Shown here: positions 23,801 through 35,947 of the stretch, one piece after another
How positions within the stretch are numbered: the stretch's first letter is position 1
Layout: every line of letters starts with the position of its first letter
Assembly: GCA_024349245.1 (NCBI GenBank)
Contig: JALDNG010000092.1
Coordinates: 203,501-267,500 of the forward strand
Reading direction: 5' to 3'
DNA: 64,000 nt
DNA from: Neodontobutis hainanensis
Lineage: Eukaryota; Chordata; Actinopteri; Gobiiformes; Odontobutidae
The notes under the pieces: model-generated
What the model was told of the DNA's origin: nothing
Database searches by the model: none
What the model saw: the letters and a program-made list of their open reading frames with translations, nothing else
Position numbers and translations under genes: made by a program

Positions 23801-25859
23801 TAAGATGCATTAAAAGCATTATTTTTCCCAGTGTTTTTAGGTCCAGTAAATTACCTTAGTACTATTACACACGTGTTATGCAGAATTGATGAAAGAAACC
23901 AAACGCAACCTTTTCAATCTTCAAACATAAAGTTCGGCCCTTTCTCTGTGATACTGCAGATATTGCTTTACATGGACAAAGTTAGCATGCTGCTGTTTGC
24001 ATTCTGCACATGTTTGGCCTCAACAACAAAAGAACTGTTCCAAAACTTTATGCCAACCTTCATTTTCTCTCACTCAACACATTTTTCCATAAACCTTGTT
24101 ACAGAGGTCAGATATGGGGCGATGTTTTTCCCCTGTTTGTCCTCAGAGCGAGCGGGCACCGAGCAGAGACTGGACTTGGCACTGGAAATGGAAATATGTT
24201 CAAAAGACTCCAGCATAAACGCTCCCTAGAGTATAAAATCTCAAAACAGGCTGATTATGGTCCGCCTTTTATGGGACTTCAGATAATTGATATAATCCAA
24301 GCTTGAACAGAGGGGACAAACTAAAAACATTAATCACAGAGTTTAAGAAATCTGTCTGGATTCAGATTAACTGCGAGTTTCCTTTGGAAAAACGGAAAAA
24401 AACATCAAGACTAGGAGGATAGTTCCCGCAAAACGGAAGTCATTTTTGTTGTGGAACAATCAGTACGTCTAAAGAAATGTCTAATGAGTCACATATGGCT
24501 TCTACATCCATCAACAAATATTCAACAAAGCAATTTTCAGACTTGAGTTCTGAGAGAGGACTATTAACTTTGCTGAATGTTTTTCATGTTAATTTTAGCC
24601 AATAGAGGGTCAGTAGCAGCATCTGTATTTACCAGTAGAGACCTTTAAGAGGGCAATTTAATCAGAAAGAACTTGTCTCTGAAACAGTGTGGTAGAGACC
24701 TGCTCACTCATCCCTGGAGATAAGTCCTCGTCACGGGACAGGACAGTTACAGGAGGTTCCTGTCCAGCTGAGATAGTGTCAGATCTTCTTTGATAGTAGG
24801 TTTGATTCTGCAGCCCTACTGTCTAAGAACCATCAACATGAGAGAGAAGATAATGTACCTCACCAGCTCAACCTTACAGAATGGATCAATACTTCTGATA
24901 CAATACGATTGTAAACATGAAACCATCAGTGACAACCTTTCTCAAGAAATTAAAACGGCATTCCCTAAAATTTTCTTCCGCAACATTCCCAACTCCACCC
25001 CCAACAGCCGCATAGCGACTTTTCCTGCTTTTATTTTATAAAAAGGGAACCCTGTACCAATCTGCCACAGCTAAATACCAAAGTTTAGCACTTATATGAA
25101 CGTTCTCATCTAATAAAATCAATAAAGACTGGATGATGTCATAAGCTCTTGTTTTTTTAATCATTCCTATTACATTATGCTATGAGGTAATTAAACAGTT
25201 TCCTCCAAAAGAAAAAAAATATTCATTGCATACCTTGAGTTTAAGACCATTTATTGCCAAACATAGACAATACTAATTTGCCTGACAAGTGTGCAGTTTA
25301 TAAAAGTCCCAGAACAGAATATCTCAGGAACCGATGTTGTGGAAACATCCTCTACGGACCACAATTTTTCCAAAATACTGAACTATCCCTTAAAGTTACC
25401 TGTATGTTAAACAATTCCGAATGTGTCATTTTGGCTAACTAAGGGTTTTTCAGGCTGAATACTGTAAATCAAAAGCCAACAAGACATTATTACAAACCCC
25501 ATCTAGCCCAAACAAAACAAGAAACAAATCACTGTTCTTCCACGGACCTCTGCTGCCCTCTGGTGGTGTCTCCAAAAACAGGCAAAAGCATTACATTTTC
25601 ATGCTTTTGCAAGCTCATAAAAGATTATCCATTATTACTCAGTATGGACAAAGACAATACAAACAGACAGCAGCCCTATGCTACTAATACAGTGTTATGT
25701 CAAATTACCAACATGTATAAACTCACAAACAGCATTCACGATTCCTGCAGCTACTATTCCTCGTGTGCAATGTATTTTTAACATAATCTCAATATTTCTC
25801 GGGTGGTTGCGCTGTAGGAACCTTTATTGGTGTTATTACAGTGGTTTTCTGTGACTTAC
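20853..25859. other. Non-coding stretch
   Basis: No gene or clearly delimited mobile element recognised. A decayed repeat rich in gacttggact-type phrases lies at about 23480-23640. Several short open frames are present but none shows domain signatures or paired splice sites. Confidence 0.4.
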
Positions 25860-25960
25860 CGTCTCAGAGTCGCTCTGATAAAGTCCTCCTGCAGTGACTG
25901 CTCCTCTTTCTCTTCGCGTTTCTAAAGCTCGCGTGTCTTTTTAAAGTTTCTTTTCTCAAA
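25860..25960 (-). other. Possible non-coding first exon (donor at 25860)
   Basis: On the minus strand an unusually CpG-containing purine-rich segment (cgcgagc, cgcgaag) ends in gagacg followed by gtaagtcac, a consensus-like donor. A TATA-like ctttaaaaag lies 30-40 bp upstream of a plausible start region. This could be a 5' UTR exon of a minus-strand gene that uses the exon at 13246-13309. The start coordinate is an estimate. Confidence 0.25.
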
Positions 25961-26642
25961 AATAGATCCGGGACATCATCCATTTGAGGGCTCATATAAG
26001 TATTTTATTAATAAAATTTATTTATAATGTTATTTATTATGTAGAAAAATTAAGCTACGGCTCATGAGACCCAGGGAATATTTTAAATATGGTGAAAATA
26101 AACCAATCGTCAAGCGGCCTGATTTGTCTCAAGAAAGTGTTCTGCGCATGCGTGACTCGCTATGGACACCCTACTTAGACAAACAACATTAAAATACTTT
26201 TGATTACTTTAGCAAAACAGTAAGTAACGATTATAAAATAAGATGGGAACTTTTATCATTGTATATTCTTATTTATTGTTCCATTTTGTATCTTTCTTTT
26301 TGCAATGCTGCATGAGTCTGGCATGAGTCTGGTCTTGGTCTAAGACTTTGAATCAATCTGATCTTGGACATGACTTGGTCTCAGTCAATGGGATCTCGAC
26401 CATGACAATAATAAAAAAACATAATTTAAATAGGGCTTATTATTCCAAAGAATCGGCTCACATTAGATTAGATTAGTTTATTAGAAAGGGGACAATGCAA
26501 TGTCATAAAACAACTAATTAAACTTGAGTTATCCAAATGGCTATATGTTGAGCCCTGGCCATGATGTTACAAAGGTGTTCAAACGCACATAATTGAGAAG
26601 ATAGCACAGACACAGAAGATGGACAGTTCAGAGCAAACATAA

Positions 26643-26833
26643 AACAGTGGCTCAGTGGTCACCCTTCAACCGGAAGGTAGGTGGTTCGATTCCCACTCTC
26701 CACACAGTTCATACTGTCGTGTCTTTGGACAAGACACTTAACTGTCCTTGCCTCCAGTGACTGTAACACTGGTAATTTGTAGCTCAATGTAAGTCGCTTT
26801 GGATAAAAGCATCAGCTAAATGAATAAATGTAA
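26643..26833 (+). mobile_element. SINE copy, plus strand, short form
   Basis: The head reads cagtggctcagtggtcaccc, box B is ggttcgattccc, the body is tgtctttggacaagacactt, and the tail reads aatgtaagtcgctttggat then aaaagcatcagctaaatg and ends with aataaatgtaa. It is nearly complete apart from a few bases missing from the tRNA head. Confidence 0.85.
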
Positions 26834-26859
26834 CTAAGCAGGTTATAATATATTATTAT

Positions 26860-26903
26860 ATTATTAGTCATTTAGCAGACGCTTTTATCCAAAGCGACTT
26901 ACA
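26860..26903 (-). mobile_element. SINE 3' tail fragment, minus strand
   Basis: The phrase cagacgcttttatccaaagc is the reverse complement of the tail of the copy ending 30 bp upstream, so the two tails face each other and make a local inverted repeat. Confidence 0.75.
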
Positions 26904-27200
26904 GGTGAGTAAAACAATGGAAGCAATTTTATCAACACAAGGTAACAAAAAGCATAAGTGCACCAAAAACTAGTCAGTTAAAATGAACGGCAGAGATTCA
27001 CAGAGTATTGTTAAATATTTAAACAGGTCCTTCTTTATCTTTAACTGAACTTAGTAGAACTATGTGTGTGTTTCTGTTTTAATTGTGAAAAATAAATATA
27101 AAGGGCAATAAAAGAAAAGGGAATACAATAGAAATACTTTTGTTTTATTGGTTATTTCAAGACGTTAATTTTGGGGAAAACAAATGTCCCAAGGAGGGGC

Positions 27201-27678
27201 TGTCATGATCCATCCTTGTGTCTGTTTGTGTATGCTGGTACTGAACTTCCTTTGTCTTGTGTATGGTCATGCCCCTGTGTGTTACTTCAGATTGACTTCC
27301 TGCCCTTGTGTCTTTCCCTCCTTTGTGATTGCCTGCCCTAATGTGTTTCACCTGTCCCTCGTTGTGTGCCTTTATAACCCGTGTGTTTCCCCTGTTCAGT
27401 GTGATTGTCTTCACTCCTGGTGTGAGTTTCCCGGTGTTTATGAGTCTAGTATTTCTAAGTGTATTCTAAGTGTATGTTCCTAGTATTATATTCCTAGTGT
27501 TTTCCGTGTGTTTTGTGCCTTGGATTAAAGTGTGCTTGGACCCTGGCATGATGTCAACCTCGTCTTGTGAATACGGACTTTGTGGTTAAAGGGTACAAAT
27601 AAAACCTTCTGAGACCATATGCCTTTGTGGGGTTCTGCCTTGAGTCCTCTTACCTGTTCTGGACACCAGGTCGTGGCA
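27201..27678 (+). mobile_element. Solo LTR of Ty3/gypsy type with 5-bp target duplication
   Basis: The 478-bp segment begins TGTCATGATCC and ends GGTCGTGGCA, so it has the TG...CA ends and near-inverted termini of a fish gypsy LTR. It is flanked by ggggc on both sides (27196-27200 and 27679-27683). It is rich in tgtgt phrases and has a polyadenylation-like aataaa at about 27598. The left flank aaggaggggc also looks like a polypurine tract, so a truncated element rather than a true solo LTR is possible. The equal 5-bp flanks favour a solo LTR. Confidence 0.7.
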
Positions 27679-28147
27679 GGGGCGGCTGACCATTCTGTCA
27701 TAGGCTTTTCAATGTATTGTTAAACATTTACTAGATTTACTTACATAAATGTATATTTTAAATGTTATATTTTGTTCAAGATTCTAAGAACATAGTTTTC
27801 AGTATTTTGACAGTAAAGTAGATTCAGTGCCTAAACTGTCCTTTAGAGTCGGACATAAAAGGAATAAACCTAACTTTAACGATGTCAATTTTACTAAATA
27901 AGAAGCTATTTGAGTAGGCCTCTGTAATATGTGCTTTAGTCTTGAGCAGAGCTTAACACTAAAGATCCTTTCAGAAGGATCTTTAAATAACAAACGTTAT
28001 GATCAAAATGCTGGTCTATTCATTACCTTTGAATATTAATACATTGTATTGTAAAAACATTAGATTTATTTAAAAACAGAAATCAATATTACACAACAAA
28101 GTTTTTATATTGAATGAGTTATGATAATGGTCATGAACTAACACATA

Positions 28148-28258
28148 GCAAATAGTGGCTCAGGTGGTAGACTGCTCGTCCTACAGCCGGAAAGTTGGAG
28201 GTTCGATTCCCACTCCAGGTGAACTGTAAATGTGCAAGAATGTCACTCTGGTGTATTT
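28148..28258 (+). mobile_element. SINE head, plus strand, leading into the minisatellite
   Basis: It starts agtggctcaggtggtagact, has box B ggttcgattccc, and reaches atgtcactctggtgtat before being cut by a second SINE. Its interrupted body resumes at 28481 as the first minisatellite units, which places the origin of the array inside this copy. Confidence 0.8.
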
Positions 28259-28480
28259 ACTTTTATTCATTTAGCTGTTGCTTTTATCCAAAGCAACTTA
28301 CATTAAGCTTCAATCACCAGTTTTACAGCTAGAACACCACTGGAGGCAAAGAGGATTAAGTGTCTTGACCAAGGACACAACGACAGTATGTGAAAGAGAG
28401 TGGGATGTTTTGTGATGTTTCGAGCGTAGATCGAACCGTCGTAGGACGGCCGCTCTACCCACTGAGCTACTGCCGCCTCA
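28259..28480 (-). mobile_element. SINE copy, minus strand, inserted in the previous SINE
   Basis: It is a near-complete copy in reverse: tail cttttatccaaagcaactta, body cacttaatcctctttgcctc seen as its complement, and head ending ctctacccactgagctactg. The head includes gatgtttcgagcgtagatcg, the same variant as the copy at 12.96 kb. Confidence 0.85.
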
Positions 28481-31400
28481 TGAACGTGTGTGAATGTTGC
28501 TCTGGTGTATGAATGTGTGAATGTCGCTCTGGTGTATGAATGTGAATGTTGCTCTGGTGTATGAATGTGAATGTTGCTCTGGTGTATGAATGTGTGAATG
28601 TTGTTCTGGTGTATGAATGTGTGAATGTCGCTCTGGTGTATGAATGTGAATGTTGCTCTGGTGTATGAATGTGTGAATGTTGCTCTGGTGTATGAATGTG
28701 TGTGAATGTCGCTCTGGTGTATGAATGTGTGTGAGTGTTGCTCTGTTGTATGAATGTGTGAATGTTTCTCTGGTGTATGAATGTGAATGTTTCTCTGGTG
28801 TATGAATGTGTGTGAATGTCGCTCTGGTGTTTGAATGTGTGAATGTCGCTCTGGTGTATGAATGTGTGAATGTTGCTCTAGTGTATGAATGTGTGTGAAT
28901 GTCGCTCTGGTGTATGAATGTGTGTGAGTGTTGCTCTGTTGTATGAATGTGTGAATGTTTCTCTGGTGTATGAATGTGAATGTTTCTCTGGTGTATGAAT
29001 GTGTGTGAATGTCGCTCTGGTGTTTGAATGTGTGAATGTCGCTCTGGTGTATGAATGTGTGAATGTTGCTCTAGTGTATGAATGTGTGTGAATGTTGCTC
29101 TGGTGTATGAATGTGTGAATGTTGCTCTGGTGTATGAATGTGTGTGAATGTTGCTCTGGTGTATGAATGTGTGAGTGTTGCTCTGGTGTATGAATGTGTG
29201 TGAGTGTTGCTCTGGTGTATGAATGTGTGTGAGTGTTGCTCTGGTGTATGAATGTGTGAATGTTGCTCTAGTGTATGAATGTGTGTGAATGTTGCTCTAG
29301 TGTATGAATGTGTGTGAGTGTCGCTCTGGTGTATGAATGTGTGTGAGTGTCGCTCTGGTGTATGAATGTGTGATAGTGTTGCTCTGGTGTATGAATCTGT
29401 GAATGTCGCTCTGGTGTATGAATGTGTGTGAGTGTTGCTCTGGTGTATGAATGTGTGAATGTTGCTCTGGTGTATGAATCTGTGAATGTCGCTCTGGTGT
29501 ATGAATGTGTGTGAGTGTTGCTCTGGTGTATGAATGTGTGAATGTTGCTCTAGTGTATGAATGTGTGTGAATGTTGCTCTAGTGTATGAATGTGTGTGAG
29601 TGTCGCTCTGGTGTATGAATGTGTGTGAGTGTCGCTCTGGTGTATGAATGTGTGAATGTTGCTCTAGTGTATGAATGTGTGTGAGTGTTGCTCTGGTGTA
29701 TGAATGTGTGAATGTTGCTCTGGTGTATGAATGTGTGTGAATGTTGCTCTGGTGTATGAATGTGTGAGTGTTGCTCTGGTGTATGAATGTGTGTAAATGT
29801 TGCTCTGGTGTATGAATGTGTGAATGTTGCTCTGGTGTATGAATGTGTGTGAATGTTGCTCTAGTGTATGAATGTGTGTGAATGTTGCTCTGGTGTATGA
29901 ATGTGTGTGAATGTTACTCTGGTGTATGAATGTGTGTAAATGTTGCTCTGGTGTATGAATGTGTGAATGTTGCACTGGTGTATGAATGTGTGTGAATGTC
30001 GCTCTGGTGTATGAATGTGTGAATGTTGCTCTGGTGTATGAATGTGTGAATGTTGCTCTGGTGTATGAATGTGTGAATGTCGCTCTGGTGTATGAATGTG
30101 AATGTTGCTCTGGTGTATGAATGTGAATGTTGCTCTGGTGTATGAATGTGTGAATGTCGCTCTGGTGTATGAATGTGAATGTTGCTCTGGTGTTTGAATG
30201 TGTGAATGTTGCTCTGGTGTATGAATGTGTGTGAGTGTTGCTCTGGTGTATGAATGTGTGTGAGTGTTGCTCTGTTGTATGAATGTGTGAATGTTTCTCT
30301 GGTGTATGAATGTGAATGTTTCTCTGGTGTATGAATGTGTGTGAATGTCGCTCTGGTGTATGAATGTGTGAATGTTGCTCTAGTGTATGAATGTGTGTGA
30401 GTCTTGCTCTGGTTTATGAATGTGTGAATGTTGCTCTGGTGTATGAATCTGTGAATGTCGCTCTGGTGTATGAATGTGTGTGAGTGTTGCTCTGGTGTAT
30501 GAATGTGTGAATGTTGCTCTAGTGTATGAATGTGTGTGAATGTTGCTCTAGTGTATGAATGTGTGTGAGTGTCGCTCTGGTGTATGAATGTGTGTGAGTG
30601 TCGCTCTGGTGTATGAATGTGTGAATGTTGCTCTAGTGTATGAATGTGTGTGAGTGTTGCTCTGGTGTATGAATGTGCGAATGTTGCTCTGGTGTATGAA
30701 TGTGTGTGAATGTTGCTCTGGTGTATGAATGTTTGTGAATGTTACTCTGGTGTATGAATGTGTGAATGTTGCTCTGGTGTATGAATGTGTGTGAATGTTG
30801 CTCTGGTGTATGAATGTTTGTGAATGTTACTCTGGTGTATGAATGTGTGAATGTTGCTCTGGTGTATGAATGTGTGTAAATGTTGCTCTGGTGTATGAAT
30901 GTGTGAATGTTGCTCTGGTGTATGAATGTGTGTGAATGTTGCTCTAGTGTATGAATGTGTGTGAATGTTGCTCTGGTGTATGAATGTGTGTGAATGTTGC
31001 TCTGGTGTATGAATGTGTGTAAATGTTGCTCTGGTGTATGAATGTGTGAATGTTGCACTGGTGTATGAATGTGTGTGAATGTCGCTCTGGTGTATGAATG
31101 TGTGTGAATGTCGCTCTGGTGTATGAATGTGTGTGAATGTCGCTCTGGTGTATGAATGTGTGAATGTTGCTCTGGTGTATGAATGTGTGAATGTTGCTCT
31201 GGTGTATGAATGTGTGTGAATGTTGCTCTGGTGTATGAATGTGTGAGTGTTGCTCTGGTGTATGAATGTGTGTAAATGTTGCTCTGGTGTATGAATGTGT
31301 GAAGGTTGCTCTGGTGTATGAATGTGTGTGAATGTTGCTCTAGTGTATGAATGTGTGTGAATGTTGCTCTGGTGTATGAATGTGTGTGAATGTTGCTCGT

Positions 31401-34107
31401 GTATGAATGTGTGTAAATGTTGCTCTGGTGTATGAATGTGTGAATGTTGCACTGGTGTATGAATGTGTGTGAATGTCGCTCTGGTGTATGAATGTGTGAA
31501 TGTTGCACTGGTGTATGAATGTGTGTAAATGTTGCTCTGGTGTATGAATGTGTGAATGTTGCACTGGTGTATGAATGTGTGTGAATGTCGCTCTGGTGTA
31601 TGAATGTGTGAATGTTGCTCTGGTGTATGAATGTGTGTAAATGTTGCTCTGGTGTATGAATGTGTGTGAATGTTGCTCTGGTGTATGAATGTGTGAATGT
31701 TGCTCTGGTGTATGAATGTGTGTGAATGTTGCTCTAGTGTATGAATGTGTGTGAATGTTGCTCTGGTGTATGAATGTGTGTGAATGTTGCTCTGGTGTAT
31801 GAATGTGTGTAAATGTTGCTCTGGTGTATGAATGTGTGAATGTTGCACTGGTGTATGAATGTGTGTGAATGTCGCTCTGGTGTATGAATGTGTGTGAATG
31901 TCGCTCTGGTGTATGAATGTGTGTGAATGTCGCTCTGGTGTATGAATGTGTGAATGTTGCTCTGGTGTATGAATGTGTGTGAATGTTGCTCTAGTGTATG
32001 AATGTGTGTGAATGTTGCTCTGGTGTATGAATGTGTGTGAATGTTGCTCTCGTGTATGAATGTGTGTAAATGTTGCTCTGGTGTATGAATGTGTGAATGT
32101 TGCACTGGTGTATGAATGTGTGTGAATGTCGCTCTGGTGTATGAATGTGTGAATGTTGCACTGGTGTATGAATGTGTGTAAATGTTGCTCTGGTGTATGA
32201 ATGTGTGAATGTTGCACTGGTGTATGAATGTGTGTGAATGTCGCTCTGGTGTATGAATGTGTGAATGTTGCTCTGGTGTATGAATGTGTGTAAATGTTGC
32301 TCTGGTGTATGAATGTGTGTGAATGTTGCTCTGGTGTATGAATGTGTGAATGTTGCTCTGGTGTATGAATGTGTAAATGTTGCTCTGGTGTATGAATGTG
32401 TGTGAGTGTTGCTCTGGTGTATGAATGTGTGTGAGTGTTGCTCTGTTGTATGAATGTGTGAATGTTTCTCTGGTGTATGAATGTGAATGTTTCTCTGGTG
32501 TATGAATGTGTGTGAATGTCGCTCTGGTGTTTGAATGTGTGAATGTCGCTCTGGTGTATGAATGTGTGAATGTTGCTCTAGTGTATGAATGTGTGTGAGT
32601 CTTGCTCTGGTTTATGAATGTGTGAATGTTGCTCTGGTGTATGAATCTGTGAATGTCGCTCTGGTGTATGAATGTGTGTGAGTGTTGCTCTGGTGTATGA
32701 ATGTGTGAATGTTGCTCTAGTGTATGAATGTGTGTGAATGTTGCTCTAGTGTATGAATGTGTGTGAGTGTCGCTCTGGTGTATGAATGTGTGTGAGTGTC
32801 GCTCTGGTGTATGAATGTGTGAATGTTGCTCTAGTGTATGAATGTGTGTGAGTGTTGCTCTGGTGTATGAATGTGTGAATGTTGCTCTGGTGTATGAATG
32901 TGTGTGAATGTTGCTCTGGTGTATGAATGTTTGTGAATGTTACTCTGGTGTATGAATGTGTGAATGTTGCTCTGGTGTATGAATGTGTGTGAATGTTGCT
33001 CTGGTGTATGAATGTTTGTGAATGTTACTCTGGTGTATGAATGTGTGTGAATGTTGCTCTGGTGTATGAATGTGTGAATGTTGCTCTGGTGTATGAATGT
33101 GTGTGAATGTTGCTCTAGTGTATGAACGTGTGTGAATGTTGCTCTGGTGTATGAATGTGTGAATGTTGCTCTGGTGTATGAATGTGTGTCAATGTTGCTC
33201 TGGTGTATGAATGTGTGAATGTTGCACTGGTGTATGAATGTGTGAATGTTGCTCTGGTGTATGAATGTGTGTGAATGTCGCTCTGGTGTATGAATGTGTG
33301 TGAATGTCGCTCTGGTGTATGAATGTGTGAATGTTGCTCTGGTGTATGAATGTGTGTGAATGTTGCTCTAGTGTATGAATGTGTGTGAATGTTGCTCTGG
33401 TGTATGAATGTGTGAGTGTTGCTCTGGTGTATGAATGTGTGTAAATGTTGCTCTGGTGTATGAATGTGTGAAGGTTGCTCTGGTGTATGAATGTGTGTGA
33501 ATGTTGCTCTAGTGTATGAATGTGTGTGAATGTTGCTCTGGTGTATGAATGTGTGTGAATGTTGCTCTCGTGTATGAATGTGTGTAAATGTTGCTCTGGT
33601 GTATGAATGTGTGAATGTTGCACTGGTGTATGAATGTGTGTGAATGTCGCTCTGGTGTATGAATGTGTGAATGTTGCACTGGTGTATGAATGTGTGTAAA
33701 TGTTGCTCTGGTGTATGAATGTGTGAATGTTGCACTGGTGTATGAATGTGTGTGAATGTCGCTCTGGTGTATGAATGTGTGAATGTTGCTCTGGTGTATG
33801 AATGTGTAAATGTTGCTCTGGTGTATGAATGTGTGAATGTTGCTCTGGTGTATGAATGTGTGAATGTTGCTCTGGTGTATGAATGTGTAAATGTTGCTCT
33901 GGTGTATGAATGTGTGTGAATGTTGCTCTGGTGTATGAATGTGTGTGAATGTTGCTCAGGTGTATGAATGTGTGAATGTTGCTCTGGTGTATGAATGTGT
34001 GTAAATGTTGCTCTGGTGTATGAATGTGTGAATGTTGCTCTGGTGTATGAATGTGTGTGAATGTTGCTCTGGTGTATGAATGTGTGAATTTTGTTCTGGT
34101 GTATGAA
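28481..34107. repeat. Minisatellite array 1, 27/29-bp unit (5.6 kb)
   Basis: Roughly 200 head-to-tail units of the form gttgctctggtgtatgaatg plus tgtgaat or tgtgtgaat, so units are 27 or 29 bp. Unit variants (tcgctctgg, ttgctctag, ttgcactgg, tttctctgg, ttactctgg) recur in fixed order, giving higher-order repeats. For example the variant ctctgttgta occurs at 28741, 28934, 30270 and 32441 followed each time by nearly the same series of variants. Because 27 is divisible by three, long open frames arise (up to 491 codons on the minus strand), but they are by-products of the repeat. Confidence 0.97.
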
Positions 34108-34455
34108 ACATGAATCACAATTTAATTAATATTTCAAACAACTGGTAACATCACATATGTTAATATATTTTCAACCGGCTCACGGTTAATCGTCACATCA
34201 CTATTTGGCTGTTTAAATAAAATAAATAAAACAAAACAAAGAAGATTTTTTTTTTAACTTCCTTAGAGAATGTCCTGTAAAGATGCTTAAGCCTCAGTGA
34301 ACAGATGGTAAGCTGATGTCCAGGGACTCATTTGTGTTCTTGAGCTGCTCAGACCAAACTCACTGATGGGGTTTAGAACAAAGTCTGAGGTGAGTCTCAG
34401 AGAACGAGCTCAGTGAGAGGCTGGAGGCTGAGCAGATGTGGATCTGTGAAATCTT
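34108..34455. repeat. Copy of the Ig receptor 3' end, embedded in the array
   Basis: This is about 98% identical by eye to 35948-36298. It contains the last about 15 codons and stop of the receptor's final exon (stop at 34410-34412, minus strand) and the sequence downstream of it. It lacks the rest of the exon and breaks off directly into minisatellite at 34456. It is a pseudo-exon and has no splice acceptor. Confidence 0.9.
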
Positions 34456-35947
34456 CTGAATCTGAATGTTGCTCTGGTGTATGAATGTTTGTGAATGTTA
34501 CTCTGGTGTATGAATGTGTGAATGTTGCTCTGGTGTATGAATGTGTGTGAATGTTGCTCTGGTGTATGAATGTTTGTGAATGTTACTCTGGTGTATGAAT
34601 GTGTGAATGTTGCTCTGGTGTATGAATGTGTGTAAATGTTGCTCTGGTGTATGAATGTGTGAATGTTGCTCTGGTGTATGAATGTGTGTGAATGTTGCTC
34701 TAGTGTATGAATGTGTGTGAATGTTTTTCTGGTGTATGAATGTGTGTGAATGTTACTCTGGTGTATGAATGTGTGTAAATGTTGCTCTGGTGTATGAATG
34801 TGTGAATGTTGCACTGGTGTATGAATGTGTGTGAATGTCGCTCTGGTGTATGAATGTGTGTAAATGTTGCTCTGGTGTATGAATGTGTGTAAATGTTGCT
34901 CTGGTGTATGAATGTGTGAATGTTGCACTGGTGTATGAATGTGTGTGAATGTCGCTCTGGTGTATGAATGTGTGTGAATGTCGCTCTGGTGTATGAATGT
35001 GTGTGAATGTTGCTCTGGTGTATGAATGTGTGAATGTTGCTCTGGTGTATGAATGTGTGAATGTTGCTCTGGTGTATGAATGTGTGAATGTTGCTCTGGT
35101 GTATGAATGTGTGAATGTTGCTCTGGTGTATGAATGTGTGAAAATGTTGCACTGGTGTATGAATGTGTCACTGTTGCTCTGGTGTATGAATGTGTGAATG
35201 TTGCTCTAGTGTATGAACGTGTGTGAATGTTGCTCTGGTGTATGAATGTGTGTGAATGTTGCTCTGGTGTATGAATGTGTGTCAATGTTGCTCTGGTGTA
35301 TGAATGTGTGAATGTTGCACTGGTGTATGAATGTGTGTGAATGTCGCTCTGGTGTATGAATGTGTGAATGTTGCACTGGTGTATGAATGTGTGTAAATGT
35401 TGTTCTGGTGTATGAATGTGTGAATGTTGCACTGGTGTATGAATGTGTGTGAATGTCGCTCTGGTGTATGAATGTGTGAATGTTGCTCTGGTGTATGAAT
35501 GTGTGTAAATGTTGCTCTGGTGTATGAATGTGTGTAAATGTTGCTCTGGTGTATGAATGTGTGAATGTTGCACTGGTGTATGAATGTGTGTGAATGTCGC
35601 TCTGGTGTATGAATGTGTGAATGTTGCTCTGGTGTATGAATGTGTGTAAATGTTGCTCTGGTGTATGAATGTGTGTGAATGTTGCTCTGGTGTATGAATG
35701 TGTGAATGTTGCTCTGGTGTATGAATGTGTAAATGTTGCTCTGGTGTATGAATGTGTGAATGTTGCTCTGGTGTATGAATGTGTGTGAATGTTGCTCAGG
35801 TGTATGAATGTGTGAATGTTGCTCTGGTGTATGAATGTGTGTAAATGTTGCTCTGGTGTATGAATGTGTGAATGTTGCTCTGGTGTATGAATGTGTGTGA
35901 ATGTTGCTCTGGTGTATGAATGTGTGAATGTTGTTCTGGTGTATGAA
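34456..35947. repeat. Minisatellite array 2 (1.5 kb), same unit
   Basis: Same 27/29-bp unit and variant set as array 1. Its last about 230 bp match the end of array 1 closely, including the rare variant ttgctcaggtg and the terminal ttgttctggtgtatgaaac. It was therefore created by a duplication of about 1.84 kb that included array plus flank. Confidence 0.97.

Noticed and set aside
23480..26400. Decayed repeats with gacttggact/ggtcttggtc phrases at 15.1, 23.5 and 26.3 kb
   Set aside because: They are probably copies of one dispersed repeat, but too diverged to give ends, class or strand with confidence.
27157..27483. Open frames on both strands within the 27.2-kb LTR
   Set aside because: They lie inside a solo LTR of low-complexity tgtgt sequence. 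LTRs do not encode proteins of this kind.
28481..35947. CRISPR-like look of regularly repeated units
   Set aside because: Units are contiguous with no unique spacers, the host is a vertebrate, and the unit matches a SINE body.
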